Below, in pieces: positions 26,117 through 35,172 of a stretch of 64,000 nt of DNA. Below the pieces are notes generated by a model. That model was given only the letters and a program-made list of their open reading frames with translations. It was not told the origin of the DNA and did no database searches. Position numbers and translations under genes: made by a program. This stretch comes from Janthinobacterium sp. TB1-E2 (GTDB lineage Bacteria > Pseudomonadota > Gammaproteobacteria > Burkholderiales > Burkholderiaceae_D): positions 1,240,001 to 1,304,000 of the forward strand of contig NZ_CP142523.1 of assembly GCF_036885605.1 (NCBI RefSeq), given 5' to 3'. Positions within the stretch are counted from its first letter, which is position 1. The number at the start of each line of letters is the position of its first letter.

Positions 26117-27790
26117 TCACTTCTTGCAGCGTATCGGCACGTTCACGGAATTGCCGTCCGAACTCAAGTTGCGGTACTGCAAATCTTCGCTTTCGATGGC
26201 AAAACGGGGCACGGCGTGCACATAGCGCTGCTTGCAGACGGTGTCGTCATTGATCAGCTGGCCCGCCAGCATGTAGTCGCACAGGGCGAAGCGCGATTCC
26301 TCGTCGTCGAGGATCAGCACGCGCGCCGCGCTGTACAGCGCCGATTGCAGCACTTCCGGGCTGCAATTTTCCGGGCCCGTCAGCTTCAGATGGGTTTTCG
26401 TCTGCGTGGCCAGGCGTTGCAGCTTGACGAGGGCGGCGCGCTCTTCCTTGCGGGCACCATCGACTTGCGCATCGCCGCTGGCCAGGCGCAGCGCCAGCGA
26501 GGCGATCTGGTCGATGGAAATATGCCAGGCAAAGCCTTCGAGCCGCGTGCGGATCTGGCCCGGCAGCGGATCGGCCGCGTCGACTTCGCAGCGGTACTGG
26601 CCCAAGTGGGGACGGCACAGTACGGGGATGGCAAAGGCCGAGGTCCGCTTGCCCTTGACGAATTTCTGGCTCAGGTCGCCAAAATTTTCATGCGTGATGG
26701 TATCGAAGCGCGCTTGCCCAAAGCCCATCTTGACGAGGTTTTCCTTGCGCTGGCGCGAAAACAGGGCGTCGACGGCATCGTAGATATTCTTGTTGAAGAT
26801 GCGGTCCAGCGGCTGGCGCTCGTCCGACATCTTTTCGAATACGGCGCTGGAATTGGGCGCGTTGGCATCGATGGAAATGAGGATGAAGGGCTTGCTGTTC
26901 AAACGCGGCGGCACGACGGCCATGTCGTTGCCGTACAGCTGCGTCAAGGCCACGTCCCACAGGGTTTCCACGCCCAGGTTGTCGGCCGCGCCGCCATCGA
27001 ACAGGTGCACGTACGACGGCGATTCGCGCGACTCGGAACCGAGCTCCGGCACGAAGGTGTTTTTCGGGCGGAAACGCTCGAAGGTGACGGAATCGAACAC
27101 GCCGGGAAAGGCGGCCGAGGTGGCCACGGCCGTGGCCAGGCGGATATCCTGGATCGGCGAATGCAGGGTGCCGTAAAAATACTCATAGGAAAACACCACG
27201 CGCTTGCCGCCATCGGTGGCGTCCGTCGCGTTGGCCAGGAAGATGGGACCGTCGTGCGGCAAGTCCTCGTAGGTTTTCTTGTCGTACAGCACATCGTCAA
27301 ACACGTCGGACAGGAACGAGGTACGCGTCTTGTTCGTCAACAACATCGTCGTCAGGTTGGCCGGTTTCAGAATGGTCTGGCCGAAGAAATCCGTTTTCAG
27401 CTTGCTGCGCAGCAAGGGCCAGTCCGTCTGCTTGCCATGCAGCGCATAGTAGCCGCCCGCGATGGCGCCGCCCGACACGCCGGAGATGGCCGAGGCACCG
27501 CTGACGAGGCCGAACTGTTCCAGTTGCTCCAGCGAGGCGGCCGAGAAATTGGCCGCGCGGCTGCCTCCGCCGGACAGGGCGATGCCGATGAAGTGGTCGT
27601 TGGGCATGGGGTTCTGGATGCGCGCCTTGGGCGCGTCGATGCGCAGGCGCGGGGTTTCCTGCACGGTGAACGTGCGGTTTTCGACGCCGCTGTTGGGGCG
27701 CAGGGCGAGTACCGTGCAGCCGCTCAGCAGCGCAACGAGGATACATGGTGCAAACAGGCGTGGATTCATGCGTGATCTGTGCGTAGTCAT
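26117..27790 (-). CDS. Patatin-like phospholipase lipoprotein
   Basis: 557 residues. The signal peptide ends in lipobox LLSGC, so the product is lipid-anchored. The patatin domain (about 65-330) has the oxyanion GGGSRA, the nucleophile elbow GVSGG and the catalytic Asp in DGGAADN. The serine-aspartate dyad is intact, so lipase or phospholipase activity on membrane lipids is expected. The C-terminal 200 residues resemble no domain I know. ATG 27769 (MNPRLF) gives a more usual signal peptide and is the alternative start. It is convergent with the Ter-like module. Confidence 0.88.
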   Translation of the reverse strand: MTTHRSRMNPRLFAPCILVALLSGCTVLALRPNSGVENRTFTVQETPRLRIDAPKARIQNPMPNDHFIGIALSGGGSRAANFSAASLEQLEQFGLVSGASAISGVSGGAIAGGYYALHGKQTDWPLLRSKLKTDFFGQTILKPANLTTMLLTNKTRTSFLSDVFDDVLYDKKTYEDLPHDGPIFLANATDATDGGKRVVFSYEYFYGTLHSPIQDIRLATAVATSAAFPGVFDSVTFERFRPKNTFVPELGSESRESPSYVHLFDGGAADNLGVETLWDVALTQLYGNDMAVVPPRLNSKPFILISIDANAPNSSAVFEKMSDERQPLDRIFNKNIYDAVDALFSRQRKENLVKMGFGQARFDTITHENFGDLSQKFVKGKRTSAFAIPVLCRPHLGQYRCEVDAADPLPGQIRTRLEGFAWHISIDQIASLALRLASGDAQVDGARKEERAALVKLQRLATQTKTHLKLTGPENCSPEVLQSALYSAARVLILDDEESRFALCDYMLAGQLINDDTVCKQRYVHAVPRFAIESEDLQYRNLSSDGNSVNVPIRCKK

Positions 27791-27848
27791 TGGTTGGGAT
27801 ACGGACGGAAATCGTGTGCGATTCTAGCAAACTTGTCTGTGCCTGTAT

Positions 27849-30167
27849 CTATCCTTGCAACTGGTACGCGAGGAGGGCGGCGTTGTAGCCTGCATGCACC
27901 AGCATGGGCGCCAGCAGCGAGCCGCTGCGCTCGTATGCGATGCCCGCGCACAGGCCCAGCGCGAAGGCGGGCAGCATGGCGGCCGGTGGATGCACGATGG
28001 CAAACAGGGCGGCGGCGACAGTGATCGCCTGCCAGGCCGGCAGCGAGCGGCGCAAGCCGCCCTGCAGCAAACCACGGAAGATGAATTCCTCGCACAGGGG
28101 CGCGGCCAGCACGCCCAGGGCCAGCAGCCACAGCCCGTTGCCATTGATATGCATCAATGGTGACGATGCTGGCGGCAACAGGGCCGCGTAGCCGATGCCG
28201 AACAGCGCCGCGGCACAGGCGCCGGCGACTCCCCAGCGCCACGGCTGGCGGCCCTGTGCGATGCGCGGCACGCCGGCCGTCCTGCTGCGCCAGTAGACCA
28301 GGCGCACCAGCGCGTACGTGAGCGCGCCGGCGCCGCCGAAGGCGATGGCCACTTGCGCCAGCGGCTCGGCCACCTTGCCCTTAAGCAGGAGCAAGGCCAG
28401 GGTTTGCAGGGTGAAGAACAGCATGGCGGCGATCAGGCCGTCCGACGCGGAAACTCTGGCTGGCGGCGAGGCGGCCGGATCGAGCAGGTAGGGTATTTCA
28501 TCGCGCGCTTTTTGCCACAGGGCCACAGCCAGTGCCGCCGTCAGCACGACGAAGGCCAGCTGCTGCGCCAGGCTGCCGGCCGCCAGCGCGGTGATGTACA
28601 GGCCGGTCAGCAGCAGGTACAGATACGTGCAGGCAGGCCGTATTTTTGACGTCGCCTCGGTCGCCAGAGGATCGCTGGCAAACACGCCCAGCGCCACGGC
28701 GATCAGCGAATACAGGGGGATGCCGGCCAGCGCCAGCAGCATCAAACCCGCCATTTCCCAGCGCCAGGCGTCTTGCCATGCCAGCGCCGCGCCGAACAGT
28801 ATCAATGGATACAGCAGGGCCAGCGCGGCCCACAGCTGTGCCTTTTGCCGCAGTGCCTGTTCGACGGAAACGGGAAACGTGTACAGCAGCCACAGCGCGC
28901 CGCCTTCCTTGTTGAGGGTCTGGAAGGCCGACATCATCAGCACATACGTGCCGAGGAAAAAGCCGGTGGAGGCCAGCAAGGCGGGGCTGGACAGCAATTC
29001 GTGCAGGTCGCGCGCCTGACCCGAGAATACGGCCTGACCGCCGAGGATCAGCAAGGGCAGCAGCAGGGTTTGCACGAGAAAATTGCGGTCGCGCAGCAGC
29101 AAGGTCAGTTCGCGGCGCTGGATCACCGTACCGATGCTGGCGTGCCACTTGCCTGTGGGCGGTGCCGCCGGGAACGGCTTGCGGCTGGCTTCGCGCTGGC
29201 CGGCGCCCACCACGCCGTGGCGCAGCTGGCGGCGCAGCAGCGCCATGCCCAGCAGCATCAGGCACAGGCATTGCGCCAGCAGCAGGGCGGCCGGCAGCGC
29301 TGCCGCCGCACCCTTGGCATTGAGCAAACTCACCAGCAGGCCCGGTGGCGTCCAGGCGCTCCAGGCGGGCATGGCCGCCGCCCACGCGTGGGCAAAGCCG
29401 CCCGTGCCCATGCCGAACGACATGCCCATATACATGGGAAACAGGCCGGCAACCGACAGCAGCGCCTGCAGGTTGCCCAGCTGCGCGGGGCTGAGCGACA
29501 GGCGCAAGCCCGTGTCGACCAGGGTACGCAGCATGGCCGCCAGGGCCAGCAGGAGCAGGCAGGCAAGGAGACCCGACAGCGGCGAAAACCAGCCCTGGCC
29601 CGAATACCAGGCGATCATGGTGGTGCACGGCCACAGCACCAGCAGGCCGAGCGGGTTGACCAGCGTGCGTTCGAGCACGCGCGCCCATAGCAAATTGCTT
29701 TTCTCGACGGGCAGGGTGACCAGCCATTCCAGGTACCAGTCCGGCTTCGACAGTTCTCCCATGCCCAGCGGCAGCAGAACGCTGACCAGCCACAGCAGGG
29801 CCAATTGCAGGGTCAGGGCGCCCGCCAGCGCCGTACTGAAGGGTTGCTCGATCAAGTGGGCGATGACGGGCGCCAGCACGCGCTCGCCCGCGTTCATGCT
29901 GCCCTTGGCCTGGCAAACGGCCACTTGGTCGAGCAGGCAATGCATGTTCAGCAGGTTGTGGCGGGCGATATTGCCGGAGGAAAACAGCATGGGCAAGAGC
30001 AGCAGCGCGCCCAGCAGCCAGCGTCCCCGTTTCTTGCCTGGCGTGGCGGGCCGGCTCTTGCCCCCCCGATTGAACGCCAAGCCCCGGCCGCTGACGTTGA
30101 GCAGGAGCTGCAGGCGCAAGCGGGTCAGCAGCCAGACGGCGCGCCAGGCGCCTGGTGGTGCGGGCAT
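27849..30167 (-). CDS. ABC-2 type permease fused to a CPBP intramembrane protease
   Basis: A 772-residue polytopic protein. The first about 550 residues look like an ABC-2/NatB-type permease with two sets of TM helices and large loops. The last about 230 form a CPBP (Abi/CAAX-type) domain with its three motifs: EEFIFRG, FAIVHPP and HAGYNAAL, supplying the Glu and His residues needed for a glutamyl-type intramembrane protease. ATG 30167 shares its A with the TGA stop of the ATPase gene, so the two are translationally coupled. Substrate unknown; peptide or ion export is possible. Confidence 0.85.
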   Translation of the reverse strand: MPAPPGAWRAVWLLTRLRLQLLLNVSGRGLAFNRGGKSRPATPGKKRGRWLLGALLLLPMLFSSGNIARHNLLNMHCLLDQVAVCQAKGSMNAGERVLAPVIAHLIEQPFSTALAGALTLQLALLWLVSVLLPLGMGELSKPDWYLEWLVTLPVEKSNLLWARVLERTLVNPLGLLVLWPCTTMIAWYSGQGWFSPLSGLLACLLLLALAAMLRTLVDTGLRLSLSPAQLGNLQALLSVAGLFPMYMGMSFGMGTGGFAHAWAAAMPAWSAWTPPGLLVSLLNAKGAAAALPAALLLAQCLCLMLLGMALLRRQLRHGVVGAGQREASRKPFPAAPPTGKWHASIGTVIQRRELTLLLRDRNFLVQTLLLPLLILGGQAVFSGQARDLHELLSSPALLASTGFFLGTYVLMMSAFQTLNKEGGALWLLYTFPVSVEQALRQKAQLWAALALLYPLILFGAALAWQDAWRWEMAGLMLLALAGIPLYSLIAVALGVFASDPLATEATSKIRPACTYLYLLLTGLYITALAAGSLAQQLAFVVLTAALAVALWQKARDEIPYLLDPAASPPARVSASDGLIAAMLFFTLQTLALLLLKGKVAEPLAQVAIAFGGAGALTYALVRLVYWRSRTAGVPRIAQGRQPWRWGVAGACAAALFGIGYAALLPPASSPLMHINGNGLWLLALGVLAAPLCEEFIFRGLLQGGLRRSLPAWQAITVAAALFAIVHPPAAMLPAFALGLCAGIAYERSGSLLAPMLVHAGYNAALLAYQLQG

Positions 30168-30898
30168 CACGCGGTGGCCGTTTCGTCGGTGAGCTGTAAA
30201 AAGAGGTCTTCCAGGCTGCCGTCGCTGGACAGCTGCCGGCGGATATCGTCCAGGCTGCCCGTGGCGACCAGGGCGCCCCGGTGGATGATGGCAACGCGGC
30301 TGCACAGTTTTTGCGCCATATCGAGCAAATGCGTGGAAACGAAGATGGTGGTGCCGGCCGCGGCGATGCGCAGCAAGCGTTCCTGCACGTCGCGCGAAGC
30401 ACGCGGGTCGAGGCCGTTGATCGGTTCGTCGAGGATCAGCACGGCCGGATCGTGTATCAGCGCACAAGCCAGGCCCAGTTTCTTTTTCATGCCCAGCGAG
30501 TAATTGACGGCGAAATCCTCGCTCGCTTCATCGAGGCCGAATTCCGCCAGCAGACGCGCGGCGCGGGCGGCCGCTTCCATGCGTGAAAAACCATGCATTT
30601 CGGCCACGAATTGCAGGATTTCACGGCCCCGCAAATAGTCGTAAAAGATGGGATTGTCGGGCAAATAGCCGACCTTGCGCTTGACGGCGGCGCCGTCGCG
30701 GTGGCAGTCGAGACCGTCAACCAGCACGCGCCCGCTGCTGGGCACGAGGATGCCCATCAGCATGCGGATGGTGGTGGTCTTGCCCGCCCCGTTCGGGCCC
30801 AGGAAGCCGAAGACTTCTCCTTTGCCCACTTGCAAGGTCAGCGGCTTGACGGCTTCGAAGCTGCCGTACTGTTTGGCCAGGCCCTGGAATGTGATCAT
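30167..30898 (-). CDS. ABC transporter ATP-binding protein
   Basis: 243 residues. Walker A is GPNGAGKTT (about 33-41), the signature loop is the relaxed NYSLGMKKKL, Walker B is VLILDEPINGLDP, and the switch His is in STHLLD. This is the DrrA/NatA-type ATPase that drives ABC-2 exporters. It lies between an ArsR-type regulator and its permease. ATG 30898 is 10 bp after the regulator stop. Confidence 0.93.
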   Translation of the reverse strand: MITFQGLAKQYGSFEAVKPLTLQVGKGEVFGFLGPNGAGKTTTIRMLMGILVPSSGRVLVDGLDCHRDGAAVKRKVGYLPDNPIFYDYLRGREILQFVAEMHGFSRMEAAARAARLLAEFGLDEASEDFAVNYSLGMKKKLGLACALIHDPAVLILDEPINGLDPRASRDVQERLLRIAAAGTTIFVSTHLLDMAQKLCSRVAIIHRGALVATGSLDDIRRQLSSDGSLEDLFLQLTDETATA

Positions 30899-30908
30899 CG
30901 TCTGTCCC

Positions 30909-31601
30909 TCAGCAAGCGCCGAAGGCGGCCAGCAGGCGCCGCTCGCCGGCCGGCGTGATGCGCAGGGCGCGGCTGTCGAGTTCGCGCTCGGCCCAGCGCT
31001 GGCGCAGGGCCAGTTGCAGCAGGGCGGCTCCCAGCGCGCCGCCCAGGTGGGCACGCCGTTCGCTCCAGTCCAGGCAGGCGCAGGCGAAGCGGCGGCGCTG
31101 CTGGAGCAATTGCTGCACGTCGATGCCCAGGGCCGCCATGCCGGCCGCGCCCGCTTCCGACAGACGATATTCTCCGCCGTCGTCCAGCAGCCAGCCCTGC
31201 GCGTGCAACTGGTCGTGCAGGGCGACGGCGACGGTGCCGGCCATGTGGTCGTAGCAGGTGCGCGCATGGCGCAAGCGGTCCGGTGTCGAAGGGGTAAACG
31301 GCGTTGCCGGCACGCCGGCCACCACCAGCAGCGCTTCGAGGGCTTGGCCCACTTCCGCGCTGGCCAGGCGGTAATAGCGGTGCTTGCCCTGCGCCACCAT
31401 TGACAGCAAGCCATCGTCGCGCAAGCGGGTCAGATGGGCGCTGGCCGTCGAGGCGCCCACTTCGGCCAGCGTCGACAATTCCGTGGCCGTGCGCGCATGG
31501 CCATCGAGCAGGCTGCACAGCATGCGCGCGCGGGCCGGTTCGGCGATGGCGCCGGCCAGTTGCGCCAGGCCCATGTCGGCCGAGGGAAGTTTGTCATCCA
31601 T
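30909..31601 (-). CDS. ArsR-type winged-helix transcriptional regulator
   Basis: 230 residues. The N-terminal ArsR-like HTH (about 8-90: IAEPARARMLCSLLDG, TATELSTLAEVGASTASAHLTRL, LSMVAQGKHRYYRL) is followed by a 130-residue C-terminal domain with no motif I recognise. It contains a CAC pair (RFACACLDW) that could bind metal or a thiol ligand. The start is ATG 31601 (MDDKLP). As first gene of an operon with the ABC exporter it probably represses that operon; the signal is unknown. Confidence 0.85.
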   Translation of the reverse strand: MDDKLPSADMGLAQLAGAIAEPARARMLCSLLDGHARTATELSTLAEVGASTASAHLTRLRDDGLLSMVAQGKHRYYRLASAEVGQALEALLVVAGVPATPFTPSTPDRLRHARTCYDHMAGTVAVALHDQLHAQGWLLDDGGEYRLSEAGAAGMAALGIDVQQLLQQRRRFACACLDWSERRAHLGGALGAALLQLALRQRWAERELDSRALRITPAGERRLLAAFGAC

Positions 31602-31671
31602 GATTCGTTCGCTGGCGAAGTGTTGTGGTGGAAGGACCAGCATACTCGTGTCCCCACCTCACTGCAATGGA

Positions 31672-32781
31672 ATGCGCATGCATCTCGCCGATCCCGCCGA
31701 CCCTTTTTCCGCCGTCACCCATGCGGCGCCGTATGACTACTATCGCCGCCTGGCGGACGGCCCGCCGCTGCGTTTCGATGCGGCACTCGATTGCTGGCTG
31801 GCGACGGGCGCGGCCGGCGTGCAGGCCGTGCTCGAGCATCCCGCTTGCCGCGTGCGCCCGCCGGGCTTGGGCGTGCCGCAGAATCTGGCAGGCACGCCGT
31901 GCGGTGCGATTTTTGCCGAACTGGTGCGCATGAACGATGGCGAGCGGCATGCCGTGCCGAAACAGGTGCTGGCGCGCGCCTTGGCCCAGGTGGACCTGGC
32001 GCGGCTGCAGCGGCAGGTCGCACATCTCGCTGGTGACCGCGTTCCCGCCAGCGCCGCCCAGCTGAACGAGGCGATTTTTCAACTGCCGCTGTTCGTCATG
32101 GCCCACTTGCTGGGCTTTGCGCCAGCGCAATGGCCGGCGCTGGCCGCCTGGACGCGCGATTTTGTTGCTTGCCTGTCGCCGCTGAGCAATGGTGAACAAC
32201 TGGCTGGCGCGCAGGAGGCTGCCGATTCCCTGCTGCAAGGTTTGGGCCACTTGCTGCGCGAGGGCAACGCGAGGCCGGGCAGCCTGCTGGCCAGTATCGC
32301 GACAGAGACCGATGCCATGGGGAGCGGCCTGCTGGCCAACCTCGTGGGCTTGCTGTCGCAGACGTGCGACGCCACGGCCGGCTTGCTGGGCAATGCCATC
32401 GTTGCCTTGCACGCGCAGCCGGAGTTGCTGGCGCAACTGCGCGCGTCGCCTGAGCGCTGGCCGGCCATGCTGCGCGAAGTCAGCCGGCATGATCCCTCGA
32501 TCCATAACACGCGCCGCTACACGGTGGACGTTGTGGAATGCGATGGCGTGCGCGTGCCTGCGGGGCAGATGATCGTCGTCGTGCTGGCCAGCGCCGGCCA
32601 TGCGGAGTCGGGCTTTGGCCATGGCCGCCACGTCTGTCCGGGCCAGTCCATCGCGCACGCCATCGCCGCAGCTTGTTTGCAAGCGTGGGCCGACAGGCTG
32701 GAAGACTTGCCGCTGACATGGTCATACCTGCCGTCGCTGAATGCCCGCATCCCTGTTTTCAGCATGGGAGAAATAGCATGA
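31672..32781 (+). CDS. Cytochrome P450, short form
   Basis: 369 residues, somewhat short for a bacterial P450. The heme-ligand loop is FGHGRHVCPGQ with Cys322. The K-helix ExxR is EVSR, and the I-helix position reads QTCDATAG (acid and Thr kept). The stretch between the K helix and the heme loop that normally holds the meander and a conserved Asn-Arg-Asp-Pro segment is missing: the strand VVVLASAGH runs almost straight into the heme loop. Whether the enzyme still folds as a monooxygenase is open. ATG 31678 is an alternative start. It overlaps the next gene by ATGA. Confidence 0.82.
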   Translation: MRMHLADPADPFSAVTHAAPYDYYRRLADGPPLRFDAALDCWLATGAAGVQAVLEHPACRVRPPGLGVPQNLAGTPCGAIFAELVRMNDGERHAVPKQVLARALAQVDLARLQRQVAHLAGDRVPASAAQLNEAIFQLPLFVMAHLLGFAPAQWPALAAWTRDFVACLSPLSNGEQLAGAQEAADSLLQGLGHLLREGNARPGSLLASIATETDAMGSGLLANLVGLLSQTCDATAGLLGNAIVALHAQPELLAQLRASPERWPAMLREVSRHDPSIHNTRRYTVDVVECDGVRVPAGQMIVVVLASAGHAESGFGHGRHVCPGQSIAHAIAAACLQAWADRLEDLPLTWSYLPSLNARIPVFSMGEIA

Positions 32782-33125
32782 TTGCCGTGATTTTTGAAGT
32801 GTGGCCTAGCGCCGAAGGGCGCCAGCAGTATCTGGACCTGGCCGCTGCGCTGCGGCCCTTGCTTGATGAAGTCGATGGTTTCATTTCCATCGAGCGCTTC
32901 AGCAGCCTCAGCGATCCAGGCAAATTGCTATCGCTGTCATTCTTTCGCGACGAGGCGGCGTTGGCGCAGTGGCGGCAGCTGGAAGCGCATCGCGCGGCGC
33001 AAGCGGCTGGCCGGCAGGGCGTATTTGACGATTACCGGCTGCGCATCGCCGCCGTCGTGCGCGATTACGGCATGCTGGAGCGGCAACAGGCGCCGACCGA
33101 CAGCCGCCAGCGCCACGATGCCTAG
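32778..33125 (+). CDS. Antibiotic biosynthesis monooxygenase (ABM) family protein
   Basis: A 115-residue ferredoxin-like ABM fold protein (IAVIFEVWPSAEGRQQYLDLAA; DGFISIERFSS; SLSFFRDEAALAQWR). ABM enzymes include cofactor-free quinone-forming oxygenases and heme-degrading enzymes; many remain uncharacterised. Coupling to the P450 by a 4-bp overlap suggests the two act on the same compound (inference). Confidence 0.85.
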   Translation: MIAVIFEVWPSAEGRQQYLDLAAALRPLLDEVDGFISIERFSSLSDPGKLLSLSFFRDEAALAQWRQLEAHRAAQAAGRQGVFDDYRLRIAAVVRDYGMLERQQAPTDSRQRHDA

Positions 33126-33128
33126 CGC

Positions 33129-33581
33129 TTAGCGGGGCAGGGCGCCCTGCGTGATCTTGACCTTGACCCGGTAGGTGGGCTCGGCTGTGTTAAGTGCGGG
33201 CGGCGTGGCCGGGTCGACGTCGAGCAAGGTAAACGTCAGGTGGTTGACGGTGATGGAACTGGAAGCGCCGGGCATGGAATCGGACAGGACGATGTCCGTG
33301 GCGCCCGCGCTGTTGAGCAAGCTGAAACTGTAGCTGACGTAGCCTTTCCATACGCACACAGCGCCTTTGCGGCAGCGGCTGTCGTTGACGCGCTCGAGTT
33401 TCAGGGTATCGGTGGCCGTGATGGCGACCTGTTCGCCCGGCGACAGCACGTGGGTGACGCTGCGCGGCGTGTTTTCCGCGTCGCCAGCGCTGCCGGCCGC
33501 GCCGCAGCCGGCCAGTACGGCCAGGCAGGCGAAGAACAGGGGAAGCAGCATGGTGCGGCAAGAGCGGGTCAGAGAATGCAT
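33129..33581 (-). CDS. Small secreted lipoprotein
   Basis: 150 residues. The signal peptide has lipobox LAGC, then a mature domain of about 120 residues with two nearby cysteines (SRCRKGAVCVWKG) likely to form a disulfide. I do not recognise a specific family; the beta-strand-rich pattern suggests a compact periplasmic domain. ATG 33581 has AAAGGA 6 nt upstream and was preferred to an in-frame ATG at 33623. It is convergent with the P450/ABM pair, 3 bp between stops. Confidence 0.75.
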   Translation of the reverse strand: MHSLTRSCRTMLLPLFFACLAVLAGCGAAGSAGDAENTPRSVTHVLSPGEQVAITATDTLKLERVNDSRCRKGAVCVWKGYVSYSFSLLNSAGATDIVLSDSMPGASSSITVNHLTFTLLDVDPATPPALNTAEPTYRVKVKITQGALPR

Positions 33582-33759
33582 GTTTTTCCTTTCAGGTAGA
33601 GCGTCCCGGGCGTGCCTGTGCACGCGTGGGATAAAATGATAGTAACAAAATGATATTTTTCTGGCGCACTATTGACGTGCTGCCGATGAATTCACGCGCC
33701 AGCCACGCGGCGCGCCGATTACTGCGTAAAATGGCTGTTTTGAAAATCAGGAAACAACC

Positions 33760-34026
33760 ATGAAAAAAACCGACCTGGCCAAAAGCGATGCCAAGAAACT
33801 GATGGGAAAGATGAATGTTCCCGGCGCCGGTGCATTCGGTAAGGAAGCGGTGGTCGTCGACCGCCGCGAGCAGCGCAAGCGCGACCAGGCCCTGGGTCTG
33901 GTGCCATTCGCCGTCAAGCTGAACAGCGATCTGGTCTTGCAATTGCAGACCCTGGCCAAGGAGCGCGGCGCGGATCTGAATGAATTGGTCGCCGAAATCC
34001 TCGTCAAGGGCTTGGCCGCAGCTTAA
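33760..34026 (+). CDS. Conserved small basic protein
   Basis: 88 residues with a Lys-rich N-terminus (KKTDLAKSDAKKLMGKMN), a middle segment with RREQRKRDQ, and a C-terminal helix pair (LNSDLVLQLQTLAKERGADLNELVAEILVKGL) resembling a ribbon-helix-helix DNA-binding region. I infer a possible nucleic-acid-binding role; I do not recognise a named family. AGGAAA precedes the ATG. It is followed by a strong shared terminator. Confidence 0.7.
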   Translation: MKKTDLAKSDAKKLMGKMNVPGAGAFGKEAVVVDRREQRKRDQALGLVPFAVKLNSDLVLQLQTLAKERGADLNELVAEILVKGLAAA

Positions 34027-34071
34027 TGGGCTGCCATGTTTATCTGTTGATAAACATCAACTTGTAAAACT

Positions 34072-34095
34072 AAAAGGCGCCTTGCGGCGCCTTTT
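34072..34095. terminator. Bidirectional terminator between the small basic gene and rpoH
   Basis: Perfect AAAAGGCGCC / GGCGCCTTTT stem with TTGC loop, symmetric so that it can end both convergent transcripts. Confidence 0.92.
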
Positions 34096-34116
34096 GCATT
34101 GCGGCATTGCTTGCGA

Positions 34117-35016
34117 TTACACCCAGGCGGCCAAGGCGCCCTTCATTTTTTTCAGCGCCGCCACTTCGATCTGGCGGATGCGTTCGGCCGATACGCCGAA
34201 CTCTTCTGCCAGCGCGTGCAGGGTGGCACCCGAGCCGTCGTCGTTGGCCAGCCAGCGCGCTTCGATGATACGGCGCGAGCGGGCGTCCAGCTTGCTCAAG
34301 GCCGTTTCCAGGCCTTCCGATTGCAAACGCGTCACTTGTTCCGCTTCCAGCACCTTGGTCGGCTCGCTTTGCTCCGACGACAGGTAGGCGATCGGCGAAA
34401 ACTTGTCGTCTTCATCGTCGGTCGGCGATTCCAGTGCAATGTCGCGGCCGCTCAAGCGCGTTTCCATCTCGATCACTTCTTCGCGCTTCACGTCGAGCAG
34501 CTTGGCCAGCGCATCGATCTGCTTCGGCGTCATCGCGTCCAGGCCCGTCTTGTGGCTGCGCAGGTTGAAGAACAGCTTGCGCTGTGCCTTCGTCGTCGCG
34601 ACCTTGACCAGGCGCCAGTTTTTCAGGATGTACTCATGCATCTCGGCTTTCACCCAATGCATGGCGTACGACACCAGGCGCACGCCTTGGTCCGGATCGA
34701 AACGTTTCACGGCTTTCATCAAGCCGATGTTGCCTTCCTGAATCAGGTCGGCATGCGGCAAGCCATAGCCCAGATAGCCGCGGGCAATCGAGACCACCAG
34801 GCGCAGGTGCGACAGCACCAGCTCTTGCGCGGCGGCCAGGTCATTTTTTTCGCGCAGGCGTTTCGCCAGCGAAATTTCTTCGTCGTGGGTCAACATGGGC
34901 AGGCGGTTCACGGCCGAAATATAGGCGTCGATATTGCCCAGATTGCCAGTGAAACCGAGGCCCAGCGCATTACTTTTGGTCGGAACCAATGCGGACGTTG
35001 CGGACATCATAGTCAT
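34117..35016 (-). CDS. rpoH: RNA polymerase sigma factor RpoH (sigma-32)
   Basis: 299 residues. Sigma70 regions 1.2-4.2 are in order: LPMLTHDEEISLAKRL, the region 2 core (HLRLVVSIARGYLGYGLPHADLIQEGNIGL), the RpoH box QRKLFFNLR and the region 4 HTH (LHALAEEFGVSAERIRQIE). It directs heat-shock transcription. ATG 35016 has GGGAG 8 nt upstream; the frame extends upstream through the leader but that part is not conserved-looking. The promoter contains a CIRCE operator, so HrcA probably represses rpoH. Confidence 0.96.
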   Translation of the reverse strand: MTMMSATSALVPTKSNALGLGFTGNLGNIDAYISAVNRLPMLTHDEEISLAKRLREKNDLAAAQELVLSHLRLVVSIARGYLGYGLPHADLIQEGNIGLMKAVKRFDPDQGVRLVSYAMHWVKAEMHEYILKNWRLVKVATTKAQRKLFFNLRSHKTGLDAMTPKQIDALAKLLDVKREEVIEMETRLSGRDIALESPTDDEDDKFSPIAYLSSEQSEPTKVLEAEQVTRLQSEGLETALSKLDARSRRIIEARWLANDDGSGATLHALAEEFGVSAERIRQIEVAALKKMKGALAAWV

Positions 35017-35172
35017 GTTTTCTCCCTCGTAGTCTTGCTTTGTTCCAGTTGGCCACGTCACGCGACGTGGTCCTGTTGTCTGTTCGTTTTTGCGTATTCG
35101 GTCTTGCACTTTGCAGAGCGCGGCACCATCTTCATCTGGCGTCCATGGCGCTTCTGCCTTTGGTATGTCCCT

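Noticed and set aside
26216-27775. 519-codon plus-strand frame opposite the patatin gene
   Set aside because: Low-complexity Arg/Gln/Ala product with no motif; the patatin signatures on the minus strand are clear.
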